Source of the DNA: Aspidiotus rigidus | Lineage: Eukaryota; Arthropoda; Insecta; Hemiptera; Diaspididae | Assembly (NCBI GenBank): GCA_035079385.1 | Contig: JAVHKY010000010.1 | Location: 1,922,001-1,986,000 of the forward strand | Direction: 5' to 3' | Length of the DNA stretch: 64,000 nucleotides | Part shown: in pieces, positions 22,783 through 35,500 of the stretch | Layout of the letters: the number at the start of each line of letters is the position of its first letter | Numbering within the stretch: the first letter of the stretch is position 1 | Position numbers and translations under genes: made by a program | The notes under the pieces: generated by a model | The model's database searches: none | Seen by the model: only the letters and a program-made list of their open reading frames with translations | What the model was told of the DNA's origin: nothing

Positions 22783-23630
22783 CAGTGACACCCCCAAATA
22801 ATGGACTTCTTCTCGAGAATGGGAACATTTTGACCACGTTTCTAATGGAAAACCTCGAAATACCGGATATTCTAAATACCGGTCACTTTTTTCGAACTTT
22901 TTCCATTAAATTTTATTACACGATTTCCTAAGTCAATAACGATACATTCAAATGAAATTCAAGTGCGTTCGATAATACTATAAGTACATATTTATTATCA
23001 AGACAAATTACACACACAGATATTTCATCCTTCTTTTTTGCATGCGACGTAATGCTTGATTTCGCAGTCCACTGCTCGACTTTCCCATTCTAACAATACA
23101 ATAGTGGTTTTGTATTCTCTTGTCTACACATTTAGTTAGGTTTTTACCGCCGAGACGATGGCTTCCTGTAAAAGAAAAAGATTGTCAATGCGAGAAAAAA
23201 TTGAAGAAAAACAAGATGAACCTGAAGAAGAAATTCTGTGAATTAGAAGTCTTCAGGAAGCGCTGGAAGCAGCAAAAAATATACGTACTTACCCTCTTTC
23301 GTCTGGAGTTCAAAGTTCGTCATTTTCTTCTGCTATCCAATTGGAGATAGATTTACTTGAGAACTGGTGTGCAAAATCAAATCGCAGTGGGCGACAAACT
23401 ACACTCACCAACTTTTTCCGCCGCGAAAGTTGATTATGTATACATTCATACATTATAAATCTCGTATGTAGGTATGCTCATGTAGTACTAGATCAATTAA
23501 TTACAGTTCAGTATTACAGTACATATTTGACTTGTGTATTTTTTTAATTTACATACAGTTTTTTTTTCTGAATACCGGACACCTTTAAATAACGGACAAA
23601 TTTTTGGCGACCGCGAGGGCGGTTTCACTG
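22783..23630. mobile_element. Internally deleted pogo/Tigger element
   Basis: The left end CAGTGACACCCCCAAATAATGG and right end ...GGTTTCACTG are inverted, in the CAGTG...CACTG style of pogo/Tigger transposons. ACCGG(T/A) motifs occur near both ends. At 848 bp it is far shorter than an autonomous copy. A TA follows the right end, but the left flank is not TA, so the target duplication is imperfect. Confidence 0.6.
23158..23433 (+). pseudogene. Tigger/pogo transposase: N-terminus joined to C-terminus
   Basis: The frame opens with MASCKRKRLSMREKIEEK, like the helix-turn-helix start of Tigger transposases. After an in-frame TGA at codon 28 it continues with SLQEALEAAKNIRTY and ends QTTLTNFFRRES, matching the family's KQTTxTDFF-type C-terminus. 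The whole DDE catalytic core is deleted. In 92 codons it can have no transposase activity. Confidence 0.6.
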
Positions 23631-23634
23631 TATT

Positions 23635-26600
23635 CGCAGAATCATCGACTCCAGAGCACATGAGATTATTATTAAACTTAGCAATCTGTATTATCTGTAC
23701 TATCCCGTAGTACAGTACGTACGGTACAATCATCTTAATGTTGTAAGATACAAAACAGTAAACATCTCTTGAAGCCTCTCTCTGATCTTCTGATTTTTTG
23801 CTCTCCAATTCATTAATATTAAGGGACTAGAAAAATTTTGAATTCTTGTCATAATACTTACATGGTAGAAGGAGATTTTGGGAAATTGGTGTTTTCTCAA
23901 TCAAGTTCCACACTACCCTAGAGGTCAAATTGATAGTGCGTTTTTTTTTTCAGAGTGGTTTCCCAAATGGGCCTATAAACGTTACTACTGAAAACAAATT
24001 CGACCCATCAGTCTGGTATACGTACCTACATTGCTAAATTGAAACTAATTTTATCGCATTATTTTCAACTTGCGTTATTTATAAAAGTGCATCACTGTTA
24101 CCGTCGAAGAAGAAGAAAAAGAGAAATGCTTCATTTACAACCCTTAAAAGAAAATAACATACTTTCCTCTCGACTTCTATTGATAAGCGAGAGCACGTTT
24201 CTCTGGGACCGATATCAAATGCTTCTTCTTGATAGATGATATCATTTATTAGCTAACTTCCTGCTTACGTGCCTATCGCAGATAGAATTCACTTAGTCTG
24301 ACTATAATGCCTCGATATATCAACTGCGAAAACGCACTTGCAATCTACGAGTACTTTACGTAAATCTGCATTCATAAAAATACGAGTATCATTACCCATT
24401 GACGCTGATTGTTGCGTTCCATTGAAGGTTTACGGCTAACTTTGACCGAACGTTTCGTTGCATGGAGGCAGAAGCAAATTTTCATGTTCTTTTTTTCCTC
24501 GAAAAGTTGAAAAAAAGAGCGAGTTACGGCTTGCGAATACCGCACAGTAACAAAATGTTAGTATATATGGAATAAGTAAAAATGAGCGACGGTATTTTGG
24601 CGTACGAACGTAGGGTTGTGTGCGTGATCCTCTGCTCCATTCAGCTCACGTGTGTTCGCAAATCCTTTCACATTTGTACACGGGAACCAAAGCGACGACC
24701 CCTAGTTACCGTTTGTCTTTTATTTCCACGTGCGTGCTGAACGAGTATTGTGCCTCTTTTTTCTAGTATAGTCTTACTATACGAACAATAACGATAGCAC
24801 AGAGCATCTTGCGAATCGCTTAAACATTCCAAATACGTAGGTTGCCAAATGTGAAGAATATCTTCAAGGCACTCGACATCTCGTTCAGACGGAAAGAAGA
24901 AAAATATTTGCGAAGAGATCTCTCGACCTCGTCCAATTATACTGGTAGTGACGTTTCCTACAATTTCGGCTACGTTGAAGCTCGCATTCACCTAATTTGG
25001 TATGATGAACGGGCAGCCATGATGTCTTCATTCCAATCGACGTATGTAATTCCGCAGGAAGAACGTGATGCGTTTCAAAGTGCAAAAGCAATCAGAGCTC
25101 TATCGTCTCTTCCTTGAACAAGAATACAGGTCACTGCTCAAGTAACAAACCATAAAAATCTCAAACACTTTCACTGCGATTTTATTTCAGACAACCAGAT
25201 CGAAAAATCTGTACAGAAAAGTGCCTCCTCAAATCATCAGCAGCGATCACGCGGTCAGCCACGTCAAATTTGTTGAGTCAACATTTACGTTATGGTTATT
25301 TATCGGTCCAAATAGAAGCAAAGAAATGGAAATTTCGCAATATATGAGTCATGTACAAAAGAAGGGGTGAATTTTGCTTTTGCTTCATAATTATGCTAGT
25401 GGCCCGAGATCAAATCTCTTTGAAGGAGAATGGGAATTTATGTACTTTTTGCTATCTCACAATCCTTTTCTCTCATAGGATGCAAAGTGAATTTCCGAGG
25501 ACTGTTCAAATATCATTTATCTTGAAAACCTACGAATCCAAGTTGTCTCACAAGCAGCAAGAGTGCCAAGAAGTTTAATTTAAATTTCACTGGGAAGCAA
25601 TGATCCTACCCAGGAGAAGTTTTCCGCGGTAAATATCATTGAAAAAATATTTGATAACCTATTTTTAAAATTTCAGGATTTCATTGGTGTACATTGGGAA
25701 CTAAATTTTTCACCAAGAACGTCTGAATACCTAATCAATCAACTAAAATCCCTTTCATCGTATGAATCCTCTCGTTTCTTTTTCTTTCTTTCAATAAAAA
25801 CTTGGTTCTATTGCCAAAGATGGGCCAAATGGAGGGGGCTAAGCTCCCTTTAACTGCCTAAATGTTGAACCGTTTTTATACTAAATACTTTCGTTTGTAT
25901 GACCCGTCGGGGAAAAAATAAAAAAAAACTTACTAAATGATTTCTCCTTCAACCTGAACAACATCATCGGGGATAACAAAAAGGACATTAGTACGTAGGT
26001 ATCAAAAACATCTGGATTGCCCGGCAACGTCACGGCATCATTACATTTGTTACACACAATTTTACAGTATGCATTGTTTTGCAACTAAACTTATAACCAA
26101 TAATAATTCAATATAGGTAAATGAGTTACCAGAGTATATTGGTGATTCTATCATTATTATAGAGTAATACATTTCTGTATCTGGCCACCTAAACCAGAAC
26201 TTATTTTTACACTGAGAAGAAAATGGATGATCTCTTTTCTTCCTGTCACGGTTTCCTCAAAAAGGATTCTCGACAATATTGCATTCTTTCCTATACTTTG
26301 TAAACAATGATTTAAAGAGCAAGTTGGCAAGAGTTTGTAATTTAATGCAAAAACACAAAGCAAAAGATTGATAAATTGATGAATTTCAACTGTTTTGTAT
26401 TTTCTACCGTTCATTCAGGTATTATCACGAAACCTATAGATTGTAAGCTGAATTCCCATCAAATTTGAAAGCCAAAAATCGAACATTTTCTATACAACCC
26501 ACACAAGTTGCTACAATAATAGAGTGCAAAGTTTCTAACTGGAAACTTCCCCTCACAGAATACAAAACCAAACCACATAATCAGTTATCACACGCAGGCT

Positions 26601-28130
26601 ACTTTCAGACCAACTTATTTGAATTCAATTCAACTTGTAAACTAAGTATATAGCTTATTAGTACCAGAAAGTTAAGTATGAAAAACTACATTTTGTTTTA
26701 GGAACGGAAAGGTGCATAATTATGCTTACCATACTTCACAATTCATCGAGTATTTCATCCAACGTGCCATAATAAATCAACCATTGTTCAAAAACCTTTT
26801 GTGATCGACTCCACTCTTCATTTGTAGGTACATTATTCTCACAAGAATGAATCAAATGAAGTGCACGATGAAACGATATACAAATTCAGTCAATACCCAG
26901 TATCCAGTGAAAAAATCGAAATATATATTAGGTAGCCGGCGCGACCGCTAAAGAAAAATCTGCCTGGAACGAAAATTTCATTGATGGAATTTTTGAAGTT
27001 GTCGTTGCTCTCTTCTACCTATTGCATTTAATATGGGTTACATGACGGTGAGAAGTTTTTCCTACTGTAGTCCTTCCTGTTCGACTACTATACAGGAAAC
27101 TATTGAATACACACGAAGTCCTTTGATGAAAAAAATCGAGGTACCATTAAATTTGAAAATATAACCTGTTCCTGATGTATTATCGAACATCTCGATGAAG
27201 ATGAGAATACTACAAGCGCAAATATAGACGTACATGAGCGCGTAGATTCAGCAAAAGTCCAAAATACAAACGGACTCCCTCACCATGCCCTGACTCGTGG
27301 TTCTGACGTGGGTATCACCAAAAGTGGGTTGTCTCAACGGTTAGTCTGGCAGTTGCTTCAGAGATCACTATTTCAAATAACTTTGAAAATACGGTCATTA
27401 TCAGTCACATCAAAGTATACACCAGATTCTATAGTAAAAGGGTGGGTTTTAGACTATACCTTTGTTCTTATTCAGCTGGCTCCGCTCCTCTTCAGATGAT
27501 AGGTGATAAACTTCCGGATACGGGTTACCGGTAATGGACCACCGGACGGCCCATGAGGTTCGTGGCCGGAAATTGAGATTGCCACAATACAGCCAATGAT
27601 AATTGCATTGTTCAACTTCAGTGTTAAGAATATTAAGTAATACCGTGGCAGCAGGCTATTAGGTCGAGTCAATATGACTCAGATTTGACCGTATTATTTA
27701 AGGTACTGAAGGAATCCTTCAATAGTTCAATACGATGCGTTCCTTCAATCATAATATTAGCAAAAATGCAGTGCGCAGCCGACAGCATTATTAATTGAGA
27801 GTATCGGCCATCGGGAGTTCGGACTTGACAGAGGGATTCGGAGTGCAAGCGCGAAAGAGTCGCGCTCTACAATTTCAATGGTGTGGAAAAAAAGAACTTG
27901 ATCATTTTCCAAAAGTGTTCAGACCAAAATGAAAAGAGTCTCATTTGAAAGACAATTTAAAGGCTAATCAAATTTATTCTCTTCAATTTTTTAATTAAAG
28001 CTTACGTTCCCGAGATATTTCGAGATTAGTTAACACAAAGTTGAATGGGAAATGTACATAGTCACGTCAATAAGAGAGTTGACAGTAGCGCGCGATCGCT
28101 ATTCGCTACCAGCACCCCGAAATCCGAATA
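23635..28130. other. Intergenic, no recognisable gene
   Basis: Short ORFs only; the longest (107 codons minus at 24668-24991, 91 codons plus at 24842-25117) overlap and are unrecognised. A segment at 23823-23960 resembles 16795-16930 (CAGTTCCACACxACC...GAGGTC then T10-CAG), so it is another copy of the repeat flanking the 45-bp array. Confidence 0.45.
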
Positions 28131-28561
28131 GGGCTTTTACAATGTTTACATTTCATGTCCTGCAAACTGATAGTACCATGAGAGCGAAAAAGACATGATG
28201 ATGTGTCTGTCTTTCTCGCTCTCTTGGTACTATTCGCATGAGGACACAACTGTAGGTGCGCTAGAGTCGTGCCCGAAAAGGGGATTCGGCAAAAATTGCC
28301 ATAAACCTGTATAAAACTAAAACGGGCTGTATCTTTGTCAATATTGAAAAATACAAAAAAGTAGTAAGAGCATTTTTTTATTATTTTCATTCATAGAATA
28401 ACCTAAAAGAAGAAAAAATTAAGATTTCAACAATTTTCTGTAACATCCCCTTTTCAGGCAGCTTCCAAAAATGGCCACCACAGTTTTCATAGAGGGCGCC
28501 TACTTTGTGTCCTCATGCGAATCAGTTTGCAGGACGTAAAATGTAAACATTGTAAAAACCC
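28131..28561. mobile_element. Foldback MITE (TA target) with nested hairpin
   Basis: The left arm GGGCTTTTACAATGTTTACA and on through TGTCCTGCAAACTGA is mirrored at the right end (AATGTAAACATTGTAAAAACCC). TA flanks both ends (28129-28130 and 28562-28563). The left arm carries an extra palindrome at 28171-28232 (GTACCATGAGAGCG...CGCTCTCTTGGTAC) that is missing from the right arm, so it was inserted later or deleted from one side. The pairing resumes with TTCGCATGAGGACACAA in both arms. Confidence 0.7.
28173..28230. mobile_element. 58-bp palindrome nested in MITE arm
   Basis: GTACCATGAGAGCGAAAAAG pairs with CTTTCTCGCTCTCTTGGTAC around an ATGATGATG loop, and TA lies at both sides. The opposite arm of the host MITE lacks it. 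Confidence 0.55.
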
Positions 28562-30120
28562 TAATCGCTACATGTATTCGTGAATAAAATCAAAGAAGGC
28601 ACTCTCTACATTTTCTGTGACGGTCATTTGCGGAAGCTTGGCAAAAAAGGTGATGATCTTGAAAAATTCATCCGAGATGTTTGAAATTATATTCACTCGA
28701 CAGGAAATTAAGAGACTGCAATTTTTGTTCCAAAGCACTACCACACAAAATTGAGCTGCAAAATCACTGTAGGTATGCTCTGTTCACATTAAGAAACGAT
28801 AGAAAATTAGAAAGTCGGACAGGGTGGATACTTTGTACTACGTACTTTTTATCCTTTCTTAACATAAATAGAGTACATCAGGAGAATAAGGATTTTAGTA
28901 TTGCCTATTGGAGGCTGATGGAAGTCTTCTTCCACCGATTGGTATTTTGAAGATGATTCATATTAATTGAACTTTGTTTGGCAACACAATGGTGTGTGAT
29001 TACAAATTCACAAAGCTTCATTACTAACAAACTTGCAACAAATTGCGCTGCAGACCTTGTCTCGCGGTGATTGTTGTTTTGAATATAACATGTCAATATT
29101 TTCCATAATCTTTGTACGGCCGCCTTTGCCTTTCATATCCCTGTAGCGTGATAGAGGCCGGGGCGCGCTCCATGATGGATCTACGGCTCAAATTCTTCTT
29201 TATGAATGAATGCTTTATTATTCGCAATAAATTGTTTAAGCGACTTTACAACAATTTTGAGGAGAGGTTTACTTCTGCAGCTGCAAAATATCCAATGACT
29301 TGAATTGTTATTTTGTTGCTTGGACACTCATCTCATGAAAAATTTAGATGGTGGTAGAACCACATTAGAACATACAACTGTAAAAGCGTAAAGCGCTAGA
29401 GTCTAAATATAGGTAGGTAGGTACTAGGTACTGGTAGGTACCAAAACGGTGATCAAGTGTGATCCTTTTTGGCAGAACTTGGTGTAAATTAACCTTTCTA
29501 CCTTATATATTTATATACCATTTTCTATGACAAGAACTCGAGTATAATTTTCTTTCTAAAAATAAAATTTTAGGAATTTTCTAGAAAACATATTTTCCTT
29601 TATCTTTGAACATATCGCTCGACGGACCTAGCAGGGCGATAGCGCGCTGGTGTCGCACTACTAGATCCGAATACCATACCAATTCGCTTTCCTGATCCAC
29701 CATCCCAACTTTTGGAAGACTGACGGCTTCAGAAGTCCGTCATTTGGATATTTTCTTTGAGAGTCAAGTTAATCTGTGTCCTGTGTCCACCCTGGAGGAA
29801 ACGCTTCAGAGACTTGAGTGTACCTACCAATAATTTGAAAAAGAATCAAGAAAAACACTCAGATTTTTTGTCGCTATTTTTATTCACAATTTTGGATAGG
29901 TTTTTAGTTGATAATGACGATCGGTCGAAAGCGTTTCTGTAATACTTACATGATGATTAAAAATTTGCGGCTTTTTCGTTTTATTTTATTATTTTAAATT
30001 TAAATGGGTCGCACCATCGTGGAACAAATTAAAACTGTCATTTGATATGTTGAGAATCAGACTTCGTCTGTTAAAAATCCAAATTAGTATGTAGGTACGT
30101 ATATACAGATATTACCTGTA
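28562..30120. other. Intergenic, no recognisable gene
   Basis: The part at 28592-28660 is a diverged second copy of the inner MITE sequence (GGTCATTTGCGGAAGCTTGG). The rest has short ORFs only. Confidence 0.45.
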
Positions 30121-30326
30121 GGGCTTTTCCATGTCGGCGCATTGCATACGTATTCTCCTACGTGTTATCGAAATGGTAGTATTTCTAACATTGCTCTTAT
30201 GGCAAACTACTCCACAATGAAAATGAGTATGTAATCCAGCAACACCCATAAGAGCAAGTTAGAAATACTACCATTTCGATAACACGTAGGAGAATACGTA
30301 TGCAACGCGCCGACATGGAAAAGCCC
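30121..30326. mobile_element. 206-bp foldback MITE with ~88-bp near-identical arms
   Basis: The left arm GGGCTTTTCCATGTCGGCGC... is an almost exact mirror of the right arm ending GCGCCGACATGGAAAAGCCC. TA flanks both ends (30119-30120 and 30327-30328). Arms run inward to about 30208 and 30246 with only about two differences, so it is young. Its GGGCTTTT end and TA target match the MITE at 28131. Confidence 0.85.
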
Positions 30327-30329
30327 TAT

Positions 30330-32545
30330 GAAACTAGGATGCTATTTCAATGAAAGGCAACCCCAGTTTGAAGACAAGTTGAGAATAAAATTTCACTTTC
30401 ATCCCTTCAACAATAATAATTACATTAAAGATTGGTATCGAGTCAGACTCATAATTTTAATAGATCGATGTGTTTCATTGGAAAGAGATGAAGCGAGAAG
30501 TGTAAAGAATGAGTTTCTAAATACCGGAACCTACCTATTTGATGAAAGTGGAATGAAGAAATGATGAGAAGTGACTACAGCAGATGACAAAAAATTCTCA
30601 ACAATATATCAGCGAGAATCGAGAATGAATGCTCGAACAATTTCTAAGCGAAATTTCTTCACAGGCAAAAATTACTGGAAGAATAATTCAAATCGCTAAA
30701 GAAAGTTTCCGGGAATCAATAAAGCCGACAGGATTATCGAGAAGGAAGAGAATATAATGTTAAATCAAATGGCAACGACTTTCTTCTTCTCGTTTCCTCC
30801 AGATAGTACGTACATATCGCTTCGAAATTAAAAAATTCAAAGACTTTCATCGTAACTCTTTTTGAGAGAAGAAGCGGGGGGAAAATAAAGAAAGAGAGAG
30901 AGAGAGAGAGAGACGGACAGAGAAAGAAGGGTCGTTGAATATACGTAAAGCGTATCGTTGAAAAAATTGCATCACTTTTCTTACGTTCCTTAATTCGAAA
31001 AATTTATAGGGTTCGGTCCACTGGGAAGTAACACTTGTTTTCTGGCTGTAAAAAGGAATGGAGGAAGAATCTTAAGCATTTTCCCAAGAAATAAGCGTCA
31101 TCGCGATACTATTCCAACGCATAACGATGATGTCGAAAATGTTTGCGAATATGAACAACAAAGAAAAATTGTCAACGACGCGCAGCACGACATCCAGCAT
31201 TCGTATCTCCTGACTGCTTCACTACGAAAAGGGAAAATTTCACGTACAGAAACGATGGCAACCTTGCTCACTGCTGGAAAAAAAGCGCGCATGCTTTTAC
31301 ATTTCCAAAATCGTCATCGTTATTGTTTACGCCATATTCTTCGGCGTCAATGAGTCCCATTCTACAACTCAGCAATCCGATTCATCCATCGTCTCTACCT
31401 CGTGTATAAGTACACATCCTTATGTATATGAGATTAAAAAACTTCCTTGCATCGACTTTGGCTCAGTTCTTTCCCCCATTCCATACCTCTCTCTCTCTCG
31501 TATACACGTTCTTCTTTTCAAATTCCATTTTTTCCGGGGTTTTGTCATTGAATCGTAAATTTCTGAATCTGATTGTAGGAAAACTGTGAAGTGATTTCAA
31601 CTTGATAACACACGCACCGTATTCGTGCTTTTGTTTTTAATACCGGTATAACATCGTACTTACATTTCACAGGCATATCAATTACTTACTGGAGACGTTT
31701 CATTCTTTGCCATTTTGTCATGATGCTGAATGCATACAATTTTAAAAACATTGTGGTAATTTACCATACCTGTATGCTTATATGATGAATTCTTTTTCCT
31801 TTCAAGATGAAACTTAATAATTGTTTTCTGTTAGCTAAAATATTCAGGAAGTTTCTGAAAAATTCCTCAAATGTTTGAAATGTATCGCTTCGAACTATAC
31901 ATTCGGGGCAATGAGACTTGAAAACAAGTCGACTCCTGAGATATACAGTAAACTCGGGAAATAGCATACGAGAGAAAGCCGCATTACGAAGGTATACTCG
32001 CAGGAGTTTAGAAAAAAATTTCGAGTGAAATGAAGAGGGGGGGGGGAGGGAATCGATCTCCAAATTTTTACCCACCGAGGAGGAACTAAGAACATACCTA
32101 TTCAAGGGACCATTTCAAGAACTTCACTCACCGCATCTGACCGGCAACACTTTTAACAACTCAGTTCTTTTCAATAGGATCTAGTCGTATTTTTGAGCGC
32201 TTAACATGGGTCATTGGAATCAAGAAGAAATGGGTAAATTAAACGGGTTGAAAAAATCAAAATAAAGATTATTAAACAGTCGAACGAATCAAAGATAAGT
32301 TATCTGCGGTTAAATAGCAAAGTGCTGGGCGACTAAAGTCGCCAAACATTAATGTAACGATGTTATTATTAATACTGGCATGCACATACCCGGTACACAA
32401 CTATAACGTGCCACTTCTGCGTCTTTAAAAATACTGTAGTGTAAATACCGGTTGATATTCTTTCGTTCACTAATACGCGATAGTTTCATATTAACTGTCT
32501 TGATGAAAGACGATAACTAACGCGTTCAAGAATTTCTAATTAAAA
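30330..32545. other. Intergenic; ENOSF1 upstream region
   Basis: Contains a (GA)n microsatellite (about 30892-30914), a G-run near 32038-32047 and short ORFs only. The last few hundred bases must hold the ENOSF1 promoter, but I see no clear core element. Confidence 0.4.
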
Positions 32546-35500
32546 ATGGCTTCAACAATTAAAATAAAAATAACATCTGTCGATGTTAGGGATGTCAGAT
32601 TTCCTACAGCAAGAAGTGGACACGGAGCCGATGCCATGGTAAGAAAATGAATATTTTTTCGTACAAAATTGATGCAACACAATTGAAATATAGGTGCCTA
32701 TTTTGTTATCTTGTGTCGTGACTAACTATCGTAAAACTTGGTTAATAACGCATCTGTAAACTTTAGCTAATGATAGTGGAAACTCAGACACACATAAATC
32801 AGAGAAACATCTATTATATCTAAAATTATGTGAATCAAGAATAATTTATTCGTATAACATCTATTGTATTAAGTGATATTTAATGTTCAATTTATTTAAA
32901 ACCACAGCATTCAGATCCTCAATATTCGAGCGCCTACGTAATTCTCGAAACAAACACGCAGTTCAAGGGTTATGGTATGACTTTCACTCTAGGACGGGGA
33001 AATGAAACGGGTAAGTCTTTGATCACTAAAAATATTTTTGAAAAATTATAATATGAATAGGTAGACCTACACCGACTCATCAACGTATCGTGTTGCGAAC
33101 AAAAAGTATTTAAACAAAGACAAGAAATTTTCGATGATATCTAAGTACTCTAAAATCCCTATTTTATATTTTAAAAATAGAATGATTCGTTGCTCACGAA
33201 ATAGGTACAAATATAAAATACGATTGATATGTGAGTATTTAGGTAGGTACCTACTTTAAAATCATTTCATGATTGCAGATCTTTCAATTATTTTCTTCGA
33301 TAATGAAAACAGCGAATTCATCTATTCGAATTATAGCATAATTCTAGTTGATTTTGTAAATCATTTTCTTTCTAAATCTATCGAAAAAAAGATTAAACAC
33401 GTCCAGTCGAAAGTTTCATCAATGCAACTACTTAATAAGCTCACGATTGATGTCTAACAATAACACTTCTTGATTCACAAATTGTACAAAATAATAAGTA
33501 AATCCTCTGAAAATTAAACGCGCAACCTATCAAAAACTTGAATTTCTTTAATAGAATATTCCTTATATACCTAGTTCTATACCTATAAATACTTGAACAT
33601 TCTGAGGGAACTTGTAATATATGTGTTAGCGTTAGAGTGTAAAATTCAGTTAATGTATGATCTAACTAGGGATTACATATAATAACAAGGCATTTTAGTT
33701 AGAGTATTAAAAGCAATATTTATTTTACAGATGAACTAGTGACGGTATATAATAACTAGTTATTTCATAGATCAACGGGAGACGCTTAGCGAAAGTATAT
33801 AAAAACAAAATATTATCACTTATTGCAGCCAAATGAAGCAAAAATTTCTTGATTCTCATATCGCGTCAACATAATAAAAGAAAAAACTAAAAAAACTAAA
33901 ATAAATTGGCAAAGTTACAAATAACTACTTATTTTCACATGAGTTACTGTTGTGGCACCTTGAATTACATAACAAACCCCTCTTTCGGCACGCACATCTC
34001 GTCTTCTTGCTAGTCGAGCACTTGGTGGTGCAATTACACTTTGCAAATCCCTGTCCTCCACTCAGGGATTGCGAAGAAGCGGCCGTGCGTAGTGTGAGTG
34101 ACGATGAGGTAGTAGGTACTTCGTGTACGTGGATAAATTTTTCTTTGCATAAGCCAAATTGCGAGCGTGCGTACAAGCATTTCAAGATACCACTGCGCGT
34201 CCCGAGTCTATAAAGGTTATCTGCCGTAATTTCCATCACGCATGCCAGCATCGAGCGCGCATCTGTTTTTCCTCGATCTACGTCCGGGATCGGAATGCTG
34301 ACGTTGTCCCCCACCTGAGGATTAGGAAAATTGGAATCGGAGCGTAGTCGCATTTGCCGAGCCTGCGCCTCTAAACCGTCGACAGATTCTTCACGTTTAC
34401 GTTTTATGGCGCGCACTCTTTCACATAATTTGCAAATTTTGGATCCCACCGAAAATCGATTGCAGGAAGGGCAACTTTCTCTCTCGTTGGCTGTATGATT
34501 TGACTCAAGTTGTTGTGGGTTTTCATTTGCAGGCGCTGGGTCATCAACAGAGTATTCCTCATCCTCTTCAGCATGATTTTCCATAACACTTTCCGCGTCA
34601 TCGATGGTTTGAAGTCTTCGCAAGTCGGATATTGGAAGAGCTAACTCGCTCGATAAGCCCACTTTAGGCTTCTCGCCAAACATTGCCTCATAGGGGCTGC
34701 GCTTTATGCCCTTATGAAATGAACGATTCTTCATAAATTGTACATATTTCAATCCAGCAGCCCAGGCAGTAGTTGAATTGTTCGTCATCCACGAAAATAA
34801 CATGTTCTCGATGTCTTGATTGGCCCGTTCGACACTACCCTGGGACTGGCTGTGTCGAGGCTTGCCGTGAACAATGGACAATTCGGGCCACATTTTTTTC
34901 AAATGATCGATTACTTTGTTCCGAAATTCTCTGCCGTTATCGGATTGCAAAACGGACGGAGCGCCTAATAGTAGAAAAATTTCAATTACGTTATCGGCAA
35001 CCTCTATGGCGCACTTCCTTGCTAAAGGCTTTAGGACGACGAATTTAGTCAAATGATCTTGGTACACTAAGATGAAATTAAACACACGGTTTTCATTAGA
35101 GTTGTCTGGGTCTGCTTGCTTATCAATTAAATCAATTTGGCACCGACTGTTGAAATTCTGAAAAACCATAGGTTTAACTACAATACCTTTTTTAATCCCG
35201 CTCTTCTTCATTGCACACACGTCGCAACAGTGCAGGAATAACGTTACTTGTTTTTGCGTGATATTCTTATACCGGGAATTCAAATCGTACATCATTTTAT
35301 CGCGGCCTCCATGACCGAGTTTCTCGTGAGCGTCATACAGCAAATCAAATAAATCGTCCGTTGTCGCATAGTATTTAATAACACCATCGGCACTCTTCAC
35401 TGGAGAAATTAATTTATCCACATCGTCTACATGTATTACGTCGTAATGGCGCATCAACCAGAAATCTCCTGGTGACGTTTTGCCATCACTTTTCACAGCT

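Noticed and set aside
24668..25117. Overlapping 107-codon minus and 91-codon plus ORFs
   Set aside because: No recognisable motif in either; mutual overlap suggests chance openness.
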